Notes: a model not told the origin generated them from the letters alone. A stretch of DNA of 38,286 nt from Syntrophobacterales bacterium (GCA_018053845.1 JAGPKU010000019.1:1-38286), one strand, 5' to 3'; counted from the first letter of the stretch, positions 1 through 10,260 are shown. A program made the numbers and translations.

Positions 1-133
1 TGTCCTCGATGATCCACTCCACCACCTCGCCGCGCTCGAACTCCATGGCCTGCGCCACGGCCGAAGGGAAGTTGATGTACCACTGTTCGCTGTCCTTGCG
101 CTTGATCAGCTGCACCTTGGTGGGATAGCCCAT
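1..133 (-). CDS. SpoVT/AbrB-like small protein, cut by window edge
   Basis: The N-terminal 44 residues of a protein run off the left edge. Translation begins MGYPTKVQLIKRKDSEQWY and continues through FPSAVAQAM to GEVVEWIIED. The start is well supported by GGGGAGGT about 6 nt upstream of the ATG at 131-133. The GEVVEW pattern after an IP/FP-like turn resembles the swapped-hairpin AbrB/SpoVT fold. I recall similar small proteins lying directly ahead of transposase genes in deltaproteobacteria, so an insertion sequence may continue leftwards; that is inference, since no transposase is inside the window. An 18-bp perfect palindrome lies immediately upstream and could be its operator or part of an element end. 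Confidence 0.6.
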   Translation of the reverse strand, partial: MGYPTKVQLIKRKDSEQWYINFPSAVAQAMEFERGEVVEWIIED

Positions 134-152
134 GGCAGCACCTCCCCAATAA

Positions 153-170
153 TCTAGTCATATGACTAGA
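153..170. promoter_or_regulatory. 18-bp perfect palindrome upstream of the AbrB-like gene
   Basis: TCTAGTCATATGACTAGA reads identically on both strands and lies 20 bp upstream of the start codon at 133. Part of it (ACTAGAC, 165-171) recurs inverted as GTCTAGT at 221-227. The position suits an autoregulatory operator, or sequence near the end of an insertion element. Neither role is proven by sequence alone. Confidence 0.45.
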
Positions 171-183
171 CTACAGAACCGAG

Positions 184-211
184 AAAAAGTCAAGGGATTT
201 TCTCCCTTGAC
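184..211 (-). terminator. Intrinsic terminator, minus strand
   Basis: The 9-bp perfect stem GTCAAGGGA/TCCCTTGAC (189-197 with 203-211) has a 5-nt loop and, on the minus strand, is followed by a run of five U. It lies between the sigma-54 regulator and the edge gene and would stop leftward transcription. Confidence 0.6.
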
Positions 212-241
212 CCTCTCAATGTCTAGTTAATGGCCAAACAC

Positions 242-271
242 AAGAGCCCGGGCCGCTCGGCCCGGGCTCTT
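242..271 (-). terminator. Strong hairpin terminator after the sigma-54 regulator
   Basis: A perfect 13-bp GC-rich stem (242-254 with 259-271, loop GCTC) sits 36 bp after the regulator's stop codon. The U-run on the minus strand is poor (UUGUGUUU), but the hairpin is very stable and is backed by the second terminator at 184-211. Confidence 0.6.
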
Positions 272-307
272 TGCGCTTGCGCTTCCTGGCTGACCGGGGG
301 AAGCGGC

Positions 308-1837
<1,530 letters not shown>

Positions 1838-1958
1838 ATGGAACAAAATTGAAACGTTTTTTTTGGTTTCGTAAATTAGTACATTTTAGTCGTAAAAACA
1901 ATGGAAAATGAGATCGATTCTGATATGATTCAGTCAGTTCATCATCGCAGAGGTTGCC

Positions 1959-4550
1959 ATGAAATCATTTCCCAGCGTCAGCACCGGCATCAAGGGGCTC
2001 GATAAGGTCCTCGGGCACCTGCAGACAGGGGACAATGTGGTCCTGCAGGTCGATTCCATCGAGGATTACCAGAGCTTCGTCACTCCCTTCGTCAGAGAGG
2101 CGCTCGCGAACAACGAGCGTGTCGTCTACATTCGATTCGCCCACCACGCGCCGCTTCTCGAGGAAACCCGGAAGATCGCCGTCTACAAGCTCAACCCCGA
2201 CGCGGGGTTCGAGTCCTTCTCCACCCAGGTCCACAACATCATCCGCCAGGAGGGGCGCGACGTGTTCTACGTCTTCGACTCCCTGTCGGATTTGCTGCTC
2301 GCCTGGGCGACGGACCTGATGATAGGCAACTTCTTCGTCATCACCTGCCCGTACCTCTTCGAGCTCAACACGGTGGCCTACTTCGCGATCATTCGGGGCC
2401 GCCACTCCTTCAAGACCGTCGCCCGGATCCGCGAGACTACCCAGGTCCTGCTGGACGTGTACGGCTTCGAGGGCAAGACCTGCGTCCATCCCCTGAAGTG
2501 CTGGCAGCGGTACTCCCCCACCATGTTCCTGCCCCACGTCCGGGAAGGAGAGGCCTTCGTCCCGATCATGAACAGCGTGGAAGCCACGCGGCTCTTCGCC
2601 GCCCTGGCCGACCGGAGCGCCGTGGATGCGGAGCGGCACCTCGACTACTGGGACCGGGCCTTTCTGAAGGCCCGCGATCTTGCAGGGGATGAAGCGGCCG
2701 TCGAGGAGAGAAAGGATCTCGTCGATCAGCTTTCGCGGGTCCTGATCGGCCGGGAAAAGCGCATGCTGTCCCTGGTGCGGGAGTACTTCACTCTCGAGGA
2801 CCTCCTGGCGATCAAGGACCGCTTGATCGGCACGGGTTTCATCGGCGGCAAGTCCGTCGGCATGCTCCTGGCGCGCAACATCCTGCGCAAGGACCGGGAC
2901 TTCGACTGGCAGAAGCACCTGGAGATGCACGACTCCTACTTCGTCGGTTCCGACGTGTTCTATTCCTACATCGTCCAGAACGGCTGGTGGAAGACCCTCA
3001 TGGCCCACAAGACGCGGGAGGGCTACTTCGAGAGCGCCCGGGAGCTCAAGTCCAAGATGCTCGGCGGGGCCTTCCCGCAGGAGGTGAAGGAGCAGTTCCA
3101 GCTCATGCTGGAGTACTTCGGGCAGTCGCCGATCATCGTGCGCTCCAGCAGCCTCCTGGAGGACGCCTTCGGCAACGCCTTCGCGGGCAAGTACGAGAGC
3201 TACTTCTGCGTCAACCAGGGCACGCCGGAGCGGCGCTACGAGATCTTCGAGGAGGCGGTGCGGCGCGTCTTCGCGAGCGCCATGAACGAGGACGCCCTAA
3301 CCTACCGGCTTCAGCGCGGCCTGGACCGGCAGGACGAGCAGATGGCCCTGCTCGTCCAGCGCGTCTCCGGCACGTACCGGAAGCACTACTTCTTCCCGGA
3401 GGTGGCGGGTGTGGGCCTCTCGTACAACCCCTTCGTCTGGAAGCAGGGGATGGATCCCCGGGCCGGTATGCTGCGGATCGTGCTCGGACTCGGCACGCGC
3501 GCCGTCAACCGGGTGGAAAACGACTATCCCCGCATCGTCGCCCTCGACGCGCCCCTGGTGAAACCGCACGCGGGGATCGCCGACGCCCGGCGGTTCTCGC
3601 AGCACGACGTGGACCTGCTGAACCTCGGGGACAACCGGTTCCACTCCGTCTCGCTCATGCAGGTCGTCAACGAGGGGGTCGACACCCGCCTTGACCTCAT
3701 CGGCGTTCGGGACGAGGAAACCACGGAGAGGATGCGGGCGTCGGGCCGTTTCGGGAACGACGTCTGGATCCTGACGTTCGACGAGCTGCTGTCCCGGACG
3801 GACTTCACGGCGGTCATCTCCCGGATGCTCAAGGAGCTCGAAAAGGTGTACCGGTACCCCGTCGACATCGAGTTCACGGCGAACTTCAACGCCGAGGGGC
3901 GCCTCCAGTTCAACCTCCTGCAGTGCCGACCGTTCCAGACGAAAGGGCAGAAGGCCAAGGTCGAAATCCCGGAGAATATCCCCAGGAAGAGGATTCTCAT
4001 CCGGCAGGAAGGCAACTTTATGGGGGGCAGCGTCTCGCAGACCCTGGCACGCGTCATCCATATCGACCCGAAGGGGTACACGAAACTCACCCTCTCGGAG
4101 AAGTATGACGTGGCCCGCATCGTGGGCCGCCTCAACAGGCTCATCGACCGACGGGAGGACATGCCGACGGCGGTTTTCGGCCCCGGCCGCTGGGGGACGA
4201 CCACCCCGGCCATGGGGGTTCCCGTGACGTTCTCGGAGATCAACAAGATCGCGGTGATCGCGGAAATCGCCTACCGCGACGGCAGCCTCATCCCGGACCT
4301 CTCCTTCGGGACGCACTTCTTCCAGGACCTGGTCGAGACGGATATCTTCTACATGGCCATCTACCCGGAGAAGGATGGGGTCGTCTTCAACGACGGCTGG
4401 CTCGAGAGCCTGCCGAACCGCCTCCTCGACCTGCTACCAAACGAGGGCCGCTACAAGGAGGTGGTCCGGGTCTACGATGTGAGGGAGAAGGACCTGAGGC
4501 TGGTGTCGGACGTGGTCAACCAGAAGCTGATCTGCTACGCCGCCTCGTGA
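1959..4550 (+). CDS. Degenerate KaiC/RecA-like domain fused to PEP/pyruvate-binding (PPDK-N) domain
   Basis: An 863-residue protein. Residues 1-240 resemble a KaiC/RadA-type domain (TGIKGLDKVLG, then hydrophobic strands including VFYVFDSLSDLL), but the expected P-loop GxxGxGKT is replaced by LQTGDNVVLQVDS, so this half probably does not hydrolyse ATP. Residues about 285-660 match the ATP-grasp PEP/pyruvate-binding domain of PEP synthase and pyruvate phosphate dikinase: GGKSVGMLLARN near 297 and SPIIVRSSSLLEDAFGNAFA near 390. I find no swivelling phosphohistidine motif (TxGGxxxH) and no C-terminal PEP barrel, so it is not a complete PEP synthase or dikinase. The start is ATG with AGAGG 6 nt upstream. 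Function is unknown; a nucleotide- or phosphotransfer-linked signalling role is inferred from the flanking GAF regulators. Confidence 0.8.
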   Translation: MKSFPSVSTGIKGLDKVLGHLQTGDNVVLQVDSIEDYQSFVTPFVREALANNERVVYIRFAHHAPLLEETRKIAVYKLNPDAGFESFSTQVHNIIRQEGRDVFYVFDSLSDLLLAWATDLMIGNFFVITCPYLFELNTVAYFAIIRGRHSFKTVARIRETTQVLLDVYGFEGKTCVHPLKCWQRYSPTMFLPHVREGEAFVPIMNSVEATRLFAALADRSAVDAERHLDYWDRAFLKARDLAGDEAAVEERKDLVDQLSRVLIGREKRMLSLVREYFTLEDLLAIKDRLIGTGFIGGKSVGMLLARNILRKDRDFDWQKHLEMHDSYFVGSDVFYSYIVQNGWWKTLMAHKTREGYFESARELKSKMLGGAFPQEVKEQFQLMLEYFGQSPIIVRSSSLLEDAFGNAFAGKYESYFCVNQGTPERRYEIFEEAVRRVFASAMNEDALTYRLQRGLDRQDEQMALLVQRVSGTYRKHYFFPEVAGVGLSYNPFVWKQGMDPRAGMLRIVLGLGTRAVNRVENDYPRIVALDAPLVKPHAGIADARRFSQHDVDLLNLGDNRFHSVSLMQVVNEGVDTRLDLIGVRDEETTERMRASGRFGNDVWILTFDELLSRTDFTAVISRMLKELEKVYRYPVDIEFTANFNAEGRLQFNLLQCRPFQTKGQKAKVEIPENIPRKRILIRQEGNFMGGSVSQTLARVIHIDPKGYTKLTLSEKYDVARIVGRLNRLIDRREDMPTAVFGPGRWGTTTPAMGVPVTFSEINKIAVIAEIAYRDGSLIPDLSFGTHFFQDLVETDIFYMAIYPEKDGVVFNDGWLESLPNRLLDLLPNEGRYKEVVRVYDVREKDLRLVSDVVNQKLICYAAS

Positions 4551-4593
4551 CGGTACGGTCCCGCCCGAAAAGGGCCGCGGCGGTGGGTCCGCT

Positions 4594-5343
4594 TCACGAA
4601 CCCGCGTCGACCCCCCGGGAGATGATGATCGCCTCTGCGATCTGGCGCATAGGGCGGCGCATGTTCATGCTCATCTGCCGGATCTTCCGGTAGGCTTCCT
4701 CGCCCCCCGTCCCGTTTTCGGCCGCCAGGATGTCCTTGGCCCGCTCGATGAGCTTGCGCGACTCGAGCTCCTCCTCGATCACCCGGCTCCGAACGAGCAG
4801 TTCCGTGTTCTCGATGGCGACGGCGGCCTGGTTGGCGATCGTGGTGAGGACGGTGACCTCGGCCTCCGTGAAGTCGTGGGGCCGCGACGTGTAGCAGTTG
4901 ATCACGCCGATGACGCGGCCCTTGACGGCCAAGGGGACGGAAAGAAGCGAGACGAGACCCTCCTTGCGCGCCATGTCGCGGTAGAGGTATTCCGGCTCTT
5001 CCCTCACGTCCCGCACGATGGCCGGGCGGTTTTCCGAGGCGACCTTTCCCACGATCCCCTTGCCGAGTTCCACGAGCCGCTTCTTGTTGTACTCCTTGCT
5101 CATGCTCTGGGTCGCCTTGACGTGGAGCTTGCCGTCGTCGTCGATGAGCATGAGCGAGCAGATCTTGGACTCCATGACCTCGGCGGTCACGGTGACGATC
5201 AGGCGCAGGATGTCCTCCAGGTATTTCTCGGACGTGATGGCCCGGCTGACCGCCAGCAGGGCGCCGATCACGCCCTCCGCCGAGCTTCCCATGCCCGGGT
5301 GGGCCTGTTCTTTGTCTTTCTTCGTCTCTTTCCTGGGACTCAA
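4594..5343 (-). CDS. GAF-ANTAR domain putative transcription antiterminator
   Basis: A 249-residue soluble regulator. A GAF domain at about residues 28-175 (SKICSLMLIDDDGKLHV, GKGIVGKVA, SVPLAVKGRVIGVINCY) is followed by a helical ANTAR domain at about 185-245 (SRKLIERAKDILA, then AYRKIRQMSMNMRRPMRQIAEAII). ANTAR proteins bind paired hexaloop hairpins in leader RNA and block termination; the GAF part would sense a small ligand or redox state. The start is taken as TTG at 5343, with GAGGGG about 10 nt upstream; an ATG 17 codons further in lacks a ribosome site. It converges with the PPDK-N fusion gene, leaving 43 bp between stop codons. Target RNAs cannot be assigned from the sequence. Confidence 0.85.
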   Translation of the reverse strand: MSPRKETKKDKEQAHPGMGSSAEGVIGALLAVSRAITSEKYLEDILRLIVTVTAEVMESKICSLMLIDDDGKLHVKATQSMSKEYNKKRLVELGKGIVGKVASENRPAIVRDVREEPEYLYRDMARKEGLVSLLSVPLAVKGRVIGVINCYTSRPHDFTEAEVTVLTTIANQAAVAIENTELLVRSRVIEEELESRKLIERAKDILAAENGTGGEEAYRKIRQMSMNMRRPMRQIAEAIIISRGVDAGS

Positions 5344-5515
5344 GGACCGTCAACCCCTCGCCGGCACGGTCATCACTGCCCGGCCTGTACTCGTTTGCTT
5401 TTTCCTACCGCACTCGGGTCTTGAAATGCAACGTTAAAGTGTCGTCCTGCATGCTTCGACGGTCGGGCCTGAAGGTTCGCGGACGCGAAGGTCAGAAGGC
5501 AATTGAGAAGACCTC

Positions 5516-5725
5516 TCAGCCCCTTGACCTCTCCGGGCTCTTGCCCCTCGGCTCGAGGAGCAGGCAATGCACGTAGGAGCTGCGCAGCACGACGGAGCAG
5601 GGGAGCTCCCGGGACTTGAAGCCCATGGCCCGACAGCCGTAGGGAAGAGCCGGCTCGTGGGTGATGAAGAAGTGCCGGCAGCCGAAGCAGTTGACGGGTT
5701 GGCGTTCCCTTTTTTTGTCGCTCAC
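5516..5725 (-). CDS. Small Cys-rich conserved protein, function unknown
   Basis: A 69-residue protein starting at GTG with GAGGA 4-5 nt upstream. It has CFGCRHF near the N-terminus, YGCRAMGFKSRELPC in the middle and a further Cys (YVHCLL), a spacing that suggests a metal- or Fe-S-binding site. I recall near-identical short proteins in deltaproteobacteria, sometimes mislabelled uracil-DNA glycosylase; that enzyme's motifs are absent. It stands alone between the GAF-ANTAR gene (same strand, 172 bp downstream) and rfbB (divergent). The role is unknown. Confidence 0.6.
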   Translation of the reverse strand: MSDKKRERQPVNCFGCRHFFITHEPALPYGCRAMGFKSRELPCSVVLRSSYVHCLLLEPRGKSPERSRG

Positions 5726-5973
5726 GACTTCCTCGCCGGACGCCCCGATTCAAGGTTGAGAAATTCAAGCATTCATGGTAGACGGCGACACGAATTCCCG
5801 GATTTCGCCGAGAGGAACCGCAAATTCCGTGCCGGATACTCTTTCAAAGACTGACGTTAGGAAATGAAGAAGAGCAGAAGAGCGGAGATGGATTGCTTCT
5901 TTTTCCGCTCCTCACGGGCTCGAAGCCGCGGCAAGAACACAAGGGCAAGACAAGAATGGATAGAGGAACAACC

Positions 5974-7041
5974 ATGGCCTTCCGTAATCTGCTCGTCACC
6001 GGCGGATGCGGCTTCATCGGCAGCAACTTCATCCGCTACCTGCTCGAGAAGGCCGGCTTCGCCGGCCGGATCGTGAATGTCGACAAGCTGACCTACGCCG
6101 GCAACCCCGAAAACCTCCGGGACCTCGGCGAGCGCTTCCCCGGGCGCTATGTCTTTCTGCGGGAGGACATCTGCAACCTCGAGCGGATGGACGCGGTCTT
6201 CACCGAACACGGCATCGACGCGGTCTGCCACTTCGCCGCCGAGAGCCACGTGGACCGCTCCATCAAGCGGCCCGCCGAGTTCATCTTCACCAACATCGTG
6301 GGCACCTTCAACCTCCTGGAGGCGGCGCGCAACCACGCGGAGAGCTTCCGCCTCTTCCACCACGTCAGCACCGACGAGGTCTACGGCAGCCTCGGCAGGG
6401 AGGGCTTCTTCACCGAGACCACCCCCTACCGGCCCAACAGCCCTTACAGCGCCTCGAAGGCCTCCTCGGACCACCTCGTGCGGGCCTACTTCAAGACCTA
6501 CGGCCTTCCCGTGACGATCTCCAACTGCTCGAACAACTACGGCCCATGGCAGTTCCCGGAGAAGCTCATCCCCCTCATCACCCTCAACGCCCTGGAGGGC
6601 AAGCCCCTGCCCGTCTACGGCGACGGCCGCAACGTCCGCGACTGGCTCTACGTGGAGGACCACTGCGAGGCCATCTGGACGATCATGAACAGGGGCCGGC
6701 GCGGCGAGACGTACAACATCGGGGGCAACTCCGAGGAGGAGAACATCGCCGTCGTCCACGGCATCTGCGACATCCTCGACGAGATCCGCCCCCGGGCCGA
6801 AGGCGGCCCCCGGCGGGGCCTGATCACCTTCGTCAAGGACCGGCCCGGGCACGACTGGCGCTACGCCATCGACGCAAGCAAGCTGCAGTCGGAGCTCGGC
6901 TGGGCCCCCCGCGAATCCTTCCGCACGGGCCTGCGCAAGACGATCCTCTGGTACCTGGAGAACGGGGAGTGGGTCCGGCGCGTCCGCAGCGGGGAGTACC
7001 TCCGGTGGATCGACGAGCACTACGGGGCGGCGGAGAAATGA
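5974..7041 (+). CDS. rfbB: dTDP-glucose 4,6-dehydratase
   Basis: Converts dTDP-D-glucose to dTDP-4-keto-6-deoxy-D-glucose, the committed step to dTDP-rhamnose and other deoxysugars of surface glycans. The 355-residue length is normal for this short-chain dehydrogenase family. The NAD site [10 protein letters not shown] is at residues 9-18, the catalytic Thr-Asp-Glu lies in STDEVYG (about 132-134), and Tyr158/Lys162 lie in [20 protein letters not shown] and the [12 protein letters not shown] block are family signatures. The ATG at 5974 has AGAGGA 6 nt upstream; upstream in-frame starts lack this and would add non-conserved residues. No other rml genes are in the window, so the downstream sugar is unknown. 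Confidence 0.95.
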   Translation: MAFRNLLVTGGCGFIGSNFIRYLLEKAGFAGRIVNVDKLTYAGNPENLRDLGERFPGRYVFLREDICNLERMDAVFTEHGIDAVCHFAAESHVDRSIKRPAEFIFTNIVGTFNLLEAARNHAESFRLFHHVSTDEVYGSLGREGFFTETTPYRPNSPYSASKASSDHLVRAYFKTYGLPVTISNCSNNYGPWQFPEKLIPLITLNALEGKPLPVYGDGRNVRDWLYVEDHCEAIWTIMNRGRRGETYNIGGNSEEENIAVVHGICDILDEIRPRAEGGPRRGLITFVKDRPGHDWRYAIDASKLQSELGWAPRESFRTGLRKTILWYLENGEWVRRVRSGEYLRWIDEHYGAAEK

Positions 7042-7155
7042 GGACCCCCTCTTTTTCCCATCCTTCCCGTTGAATTGTCCCGGGAATTGTTGTAATAGTA
7101 TCGCCTGCCGACCCATCGGAATCGGTTTTTGATCTGGACAAAAGGGGGAGATGCC

Positions 7156-8274
7156 TTGGGGAAGGTCCGCATTGCAATCGCCGGCGTCGGGAATTGCGCC
7201 TCTTCGCTGATCCAGGGAATCGAGTACTACCGCAGGAAATCACCGAAGGACAACATCGGTCTGATGCACTGGGACCTCGGGGGCTACCGGCCCTCGGACA
7301 TCGAGGTGGTCTGCGCCTTCGACATCGACCGCCGCAAGGTCGGCAGGGACGTCGCCGAGGCCATCTTCCAGCCCCCCAACTGCACCGCCGTCTTCCAGCC
7401 CAAGATCCCGAAGACGGGGGCCCGGGTCGCGATGGGAAAGATGCTCGACAGCGTCGCCCCCCACATGAGCCAGTACGACCCGCGGTTCGCCTTCGTCCCG
7501 GCCGCGCAGAAGGAGGCGACGAAGAAGGACGTGGTCGGCGCCCTGAAGGAGTCGGGGGCCGAAATCCTGCTCAACTACCTGCCGGCGGGCTCCGAGGAGG
7601 CCACGCGCTTTTACGCCGGGTGCGCCCTCGAGGCGGGGGTGGCCTTCATCAACAACATCCCCGTCTTCATCGCCAGCGACCCCGAGTGGGCGCGGCGCTT
7701 CGAGAGGAGAGGCCTCCCCATCATCGGCGACGACGTCAAGAGCCAGCTCGGGGCCACGATCATCCACCGGGTGCTCACGCACCTCTTCAACCTCCGCGGG
7801 GTGAAGCTCGAGCGGACCTACCAGCTCAACACGGGCGGCAACACGGACTTTCTCAACATGCTCGACCGCAGCCGCCTGAAGTCCAAGCGCATCTCCAAGA
7901 CCGAGGCCGTGCAGTCCCAGGCGGGAAAGCGCCTCACCCCGGAAAACATCCACATCGGCCCCAGCGACTGGGTGGCCTGGCAGAAGGACAACAAGGTCTG
8001 CTTCCTGCGGATGGAGGGAAAGATCTTCGGGGACGTGCCCATGAACCTCGAGATGCGCCTGTCCGTAGAGGACTCCCCCAACTCGGGCGGGGTGGTGATC
8101 GACGCCATCCGCTGCTGCAAGATCGCCCTCGACAGGGGGATCGGCGGCATCCTCCACGGCCCCTCGGCCTACTTCATGAAACACCCGCCCCGGCAGTTCA
8201 CCGACGAGGAGGCCTGCGAGATGACGGAGGCGTTTATCAACGGAACAGGCTCAAGGCATAAGGCAAAGGGCTAA
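7156..8274 (+). CDS. ino1: myo-Inositol-1-phosphate synthase
   Basis: NAD-dependent isomerisation of glucose-6-phosphate to L-myo-inositol-1-phosphate. The 372-residue length and sequence match the compact archaeal/bacterial type: N-terminal Rossmann motif IAGVGNCASSLIQG, GLMHWDLGGY, NYLPAGSEEA, GDDVKSQLGATIIHR, TYQLNTGGNTDF, and EDSPNSGGVVIDAIR near the C-terminus. The start is TTG at 7156 with GGGGGAG 5 nt upstream. Its stop overlaps the stop of the inverted suhB-like gene by 4 bp (CTAA), and its last codons lie inside a five-unit heptamer repeat. With the neighbouring monophosphatase it completes a two-step route from glucose-6-phosphate to free inositol, used for inositol lipids or compatible solutes. 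Confidence 0.92.
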   Translation: MGKVRIAIAGVGNCASSLIQGIEYYRRKSPKDNIGLMHWDLGGYRPSDIEVVCAFDIDRRKVGRDVAEAIFQPPNCTAVFQPKIPKTGARVAMGKMLDSVAPHMSQYDPRFAFVPAAQKEATKKDVVGALKESGAEILLNYLPAGSEEATRFYAGCALEAGVAFINNIPVFIASDPEWARRFERRGLPIIGDDVKSQLGATIIHRVLTHLFNLRGVKLERTYQLNTGGNTDFLNMLDRSRLKSKRISKTEAVQSQAGKRLTPENIHIGPSDWVAWQKDNKVCFLRMEGKIFGDVPMNLEMRLSVEDSPNSGGVVIDAIRCCKIALDRGIGGILHGPSAYFMKHPPRQFTDEEACEMTEAFINGTGSRHKAKG

Positions 8275-8281
8275 AGGGTCT
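8247..8281 (+). repeat. Five-unit heptamer array AGGCNNN across the ino1 stop
   Basis: Five consecutive 7-bp units read AGGCTCA, AGGCATA, AGGCAAA, GGGCTAA, AGGGTCT. The ino1 stop TAA is inside unit four and the convergent suhB stop shares it. Similar arrays follow the stops of the PEBP gene (20257) and rng (30026). Confidence 0.7.
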
Positions 8282-9122
8282 TCCTCTCAATCCGTCCTTT
8301 TTCCTTTATCCTCGCCCCTGTCAATCGTGCGTCCATTGGATCCGTCGAGCGAAGAATCTCGGACATGGCCTCGTGAATCCTGCCGTTGGTCGCCAGCACA
8401 TGCGGCGAGTACAGATCGAAAGGCCCGCCGAAGAGGTCCGTCACCTTCCCTCCCGCCTCGGTCACCATCAGGCATCCCGCCGCCGTGTCCCAGGGGTGCA
8501 GCTTCAGCTCCCAGAATCCGTCGAACCGGCCCGCCGCGACGTAGGCCAGATCCAGGGCGGCGGCGCCCGCGCGGCGGATGGCCTGCGCCTGCACGGCCAG
8601 GGCACTGAAGTAGTTGAGGTTGTTGTCGGGGTTGACGCGGATGTCGTAGGGAAAGCCCGTGGACAACAGGCTGCGCGTGAGCTCGGCCGTACTGGAGACG
8701 GCGAGGCGCTGCCCGTTCAGGAAGGCCCCCGTACCCTTTCCCGCGAGGAAGAGCTCCTCCAGCATGGGGTTGCAGATCGCGCCGGCGATCACCTCGCCGC
8801 GTTTCTGCAGGGCGATGGAGACACAGAAGACGGGATAGTGGTGGGCGTAGTTCGTGGTGCCGTCCAGGGGGTCGATGATCCAGAGGAACTCCCTGTCCAG
8901 GGCCGCCCCACGGGTCTCCTCGGCCAGGATCCCGTGGTCCGGGAAGGCCTTCTCGATGCGGTCGATCAGCAGCGCCTCGCACCCCCGGTCGGCCTCCGTG
9001 ACGAGGTCGATCTCCCCCTTGTAGGTGATGTCGTGCGCCGTGTTGAATTTCCCCTTGAGGAAACGCCCCGCCTCCAGCGCCAGCTCCGCGGCGAATTCCC
9101 TGTACGATCCCATGGCCACCAT
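8271..9122 (-). CDS. suhB: Inositol monophosphatase family protein
   Basis: Mg2+-dependent dephosphorylation of inositol-1-phosphate to inositol. Family motifs are present: the metal-binding EAD of DLVTEADRGCE, the ILAEETRG glutamate loop, IDPLDGTTNYAHHYP (the DPLDGTTN active-site signature), and the C-terminal WELKLHPWDTAAGCLMVTEAGG. The length of 283 residues is typical. The start is ATG at 9122 with GGGGA 8 nt upstream; a second in-frame ATG at 9113 is possible. It is transcribed toward ino1 and shares a 4-bp stop overlap with it, so the two consecutive pathway enzymes are encoded tail to tail and could pair as antisense transcripts. SuhB homologues can also act in rRNA antitermination; the context favours the inositol role. 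Confidence 0.92.
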   Translation of the reverse strand: MVAMGSYREFAAELALEAGRFLKGKFNTAHDITYKGEIDLVTEADRGCEALLIDRIEKAFPDHGILAEETRGAALDREFLWIIDPLDGTTNYAHHYPVFCVSIALQKRGEVIAGAICNPMLEELFLAGKGTGAFLNGQRLAVSSTAELTRSLLSTGFPYDIRVNPDNNLNYFSALAVQAQAIRRAGAAALDLAYVAAGRFDGFWELKLHPWDTAAGCLMVTEAGGKVTDLFGGPFDLYSPHVLATNGRIHEAMSEILRSTDPMDARLTGARIKEKGRIERKTL

Positions 9123-9312
9123 CCGTTTTTCCCCGGGCGGCCCACCATAGCGCAACAGGCTCTTTCTGTGAAGAAAAAAACGCCGTTGCCGAACCGGCCG
9201 GCAGTGCCGCCGGGGCCCCGTGCGGCGGGACATTTTCTGTTGCGCGGCCCCTCTATTGATGGTAAACCTAGCCGAAACTCGCGGACCCTGAAGGGCTGAG
9301 GGGTAATCAACC

Positions 9313-10260
9313 GTGGAGAAGACGGACCCGGAAAACCGGTTTTTCGAGGAGCTGAAACGCACCCGCGAATCCAAAGGCCTGAGGCTGGAGGACATCGCAC
9401 GGCGCTACCGGATCCGGCTTTCCTTCCTCGAATCCATCGAGAGCGGACGCTTCGAGGATCTGCCCGAACCCGTCTACACGAAAACCTTCATCAAGACCTA
9501 CGCCGGCCTCCTGGGTGTGGATGCCGGAACCATCTTGGCAATGTACGCCAAGCACATCGAGCAGACCCTGCCGCCCGCCCCGCCCGAGGAGAAGGCGGCG
9601 GGACTGAAGGGGCCCGATGCGGGACGGACCGCCCTGAACCTGCTCGGGATGCTGGGAAGCCGGGTGGGCTGGACCTTCCTGGCCCTGGCCGTGGTGATCG
9701 CCCTGGGCATCTACGCCTTCCAGGACAGGCCCGAGAAGCCGGTCCCGGCAAAGACGACGGTGCGCGAAGAGACCAGGCTGCCCGAAAAACCCGCCGAAGC
9801 GAAGCCGCCCGAGGCTCCGCCCGCGCAGCAGCCCGAAGCGGCCCCGCCCCCGGCGCAAGAGCAGGCCGCCGCGCCGGAGCCGAAAAAACCGCAGGCGCCG
9901 CCCCCGGCGGAAAAGACGGAGCCCCCGCCCGCAGCGCCGCCGGCGGCTGGCCCCCTCAGCCTCACGATCGAGGCCACCGAGGCGGCCTGGGTCCAGGTGA
10001 AGGGCGACAAGTCCTCGGCCGTCCAGAGGCTCCTGCAGGCCGGCGAGAAGGTGAGCGTGGAGGCGAAGGAAAAGATCACCGTCGACCTCGGCAACGCCGG
10101 CGGCGTCCAGATCATCTTCCAGGGCCGGTCCCTCGGCAGCCCCGGAAAGCGCGGGGAGGTGGTCCACCTGGTCTATCCCGAGGGAAGGCGCGTCGAGAAG
10201 AAAAAACCGGAAGAGCCCAAACCCGCTGCGGAGAACGAAACGAGACCGGCCGCGCAATGA
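9313..10260 (+). CDS. rodZ: RodZ-like membrane-anchored helix-turn-helix protein
   Basis: A 315-residue bitopic protein. Residues 9-75 form a Cro/RodZ-type helix-turn-helix (LRLEDIARRYRIRLSFLESIE, VYTKTFIKTYAGLLGVD); residues 118-136 are one transmembrane helix; about 137-212 are a Pro/Ala/Glu-rich linker; and about 215-290 form the periplasmic DUF4115 domain (LSLTIEATEAAWVQV to HLVYPEGRRVE). In RodZ the cytoplasmic domain binds MreB in the cell-elongation complex. No mreB is nearby. The start is GTG at 9313 with GAGGGG 9 nt upstream. tatA follows 60 bp downstream on the same strand. Confidence 0.85.
   Translation: MEKTDPENRFFEELKRTRESKGLRLEDIARRYRIRLSFLESIESGRFEDLPEPVYTKTFIKTYAGLLGVDAGTILAMYAKHIEQTLPPAPPEEKAAGLKGPDAGRTALNLLGMLGSRVGWTFLALAVVIALGIYAFQDRPEKPVPAKTTVREETRLPEKPAEAKPPEAPPAQQPEAAPPPAQEQAAAPEPKKPQAPPPAEKTEPPPAAPPAAGPLSLTIEATEAAWVQVKGDKSSAVQRLLQAGEKVSVEAKEKITVDLGNAGGVQIIFQGRSLGSPGKRGEVVHLVYPEGRRVEKKKPEEPKPAAENETRPAAQ

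Noticed and set aside
4535-5353. 272-codon minus-strand frame overlapping the GAF-ANTAR gene
   Set aside because: Out of frame with the clear GAF and ANTAR motifs and of low-complexity composition.
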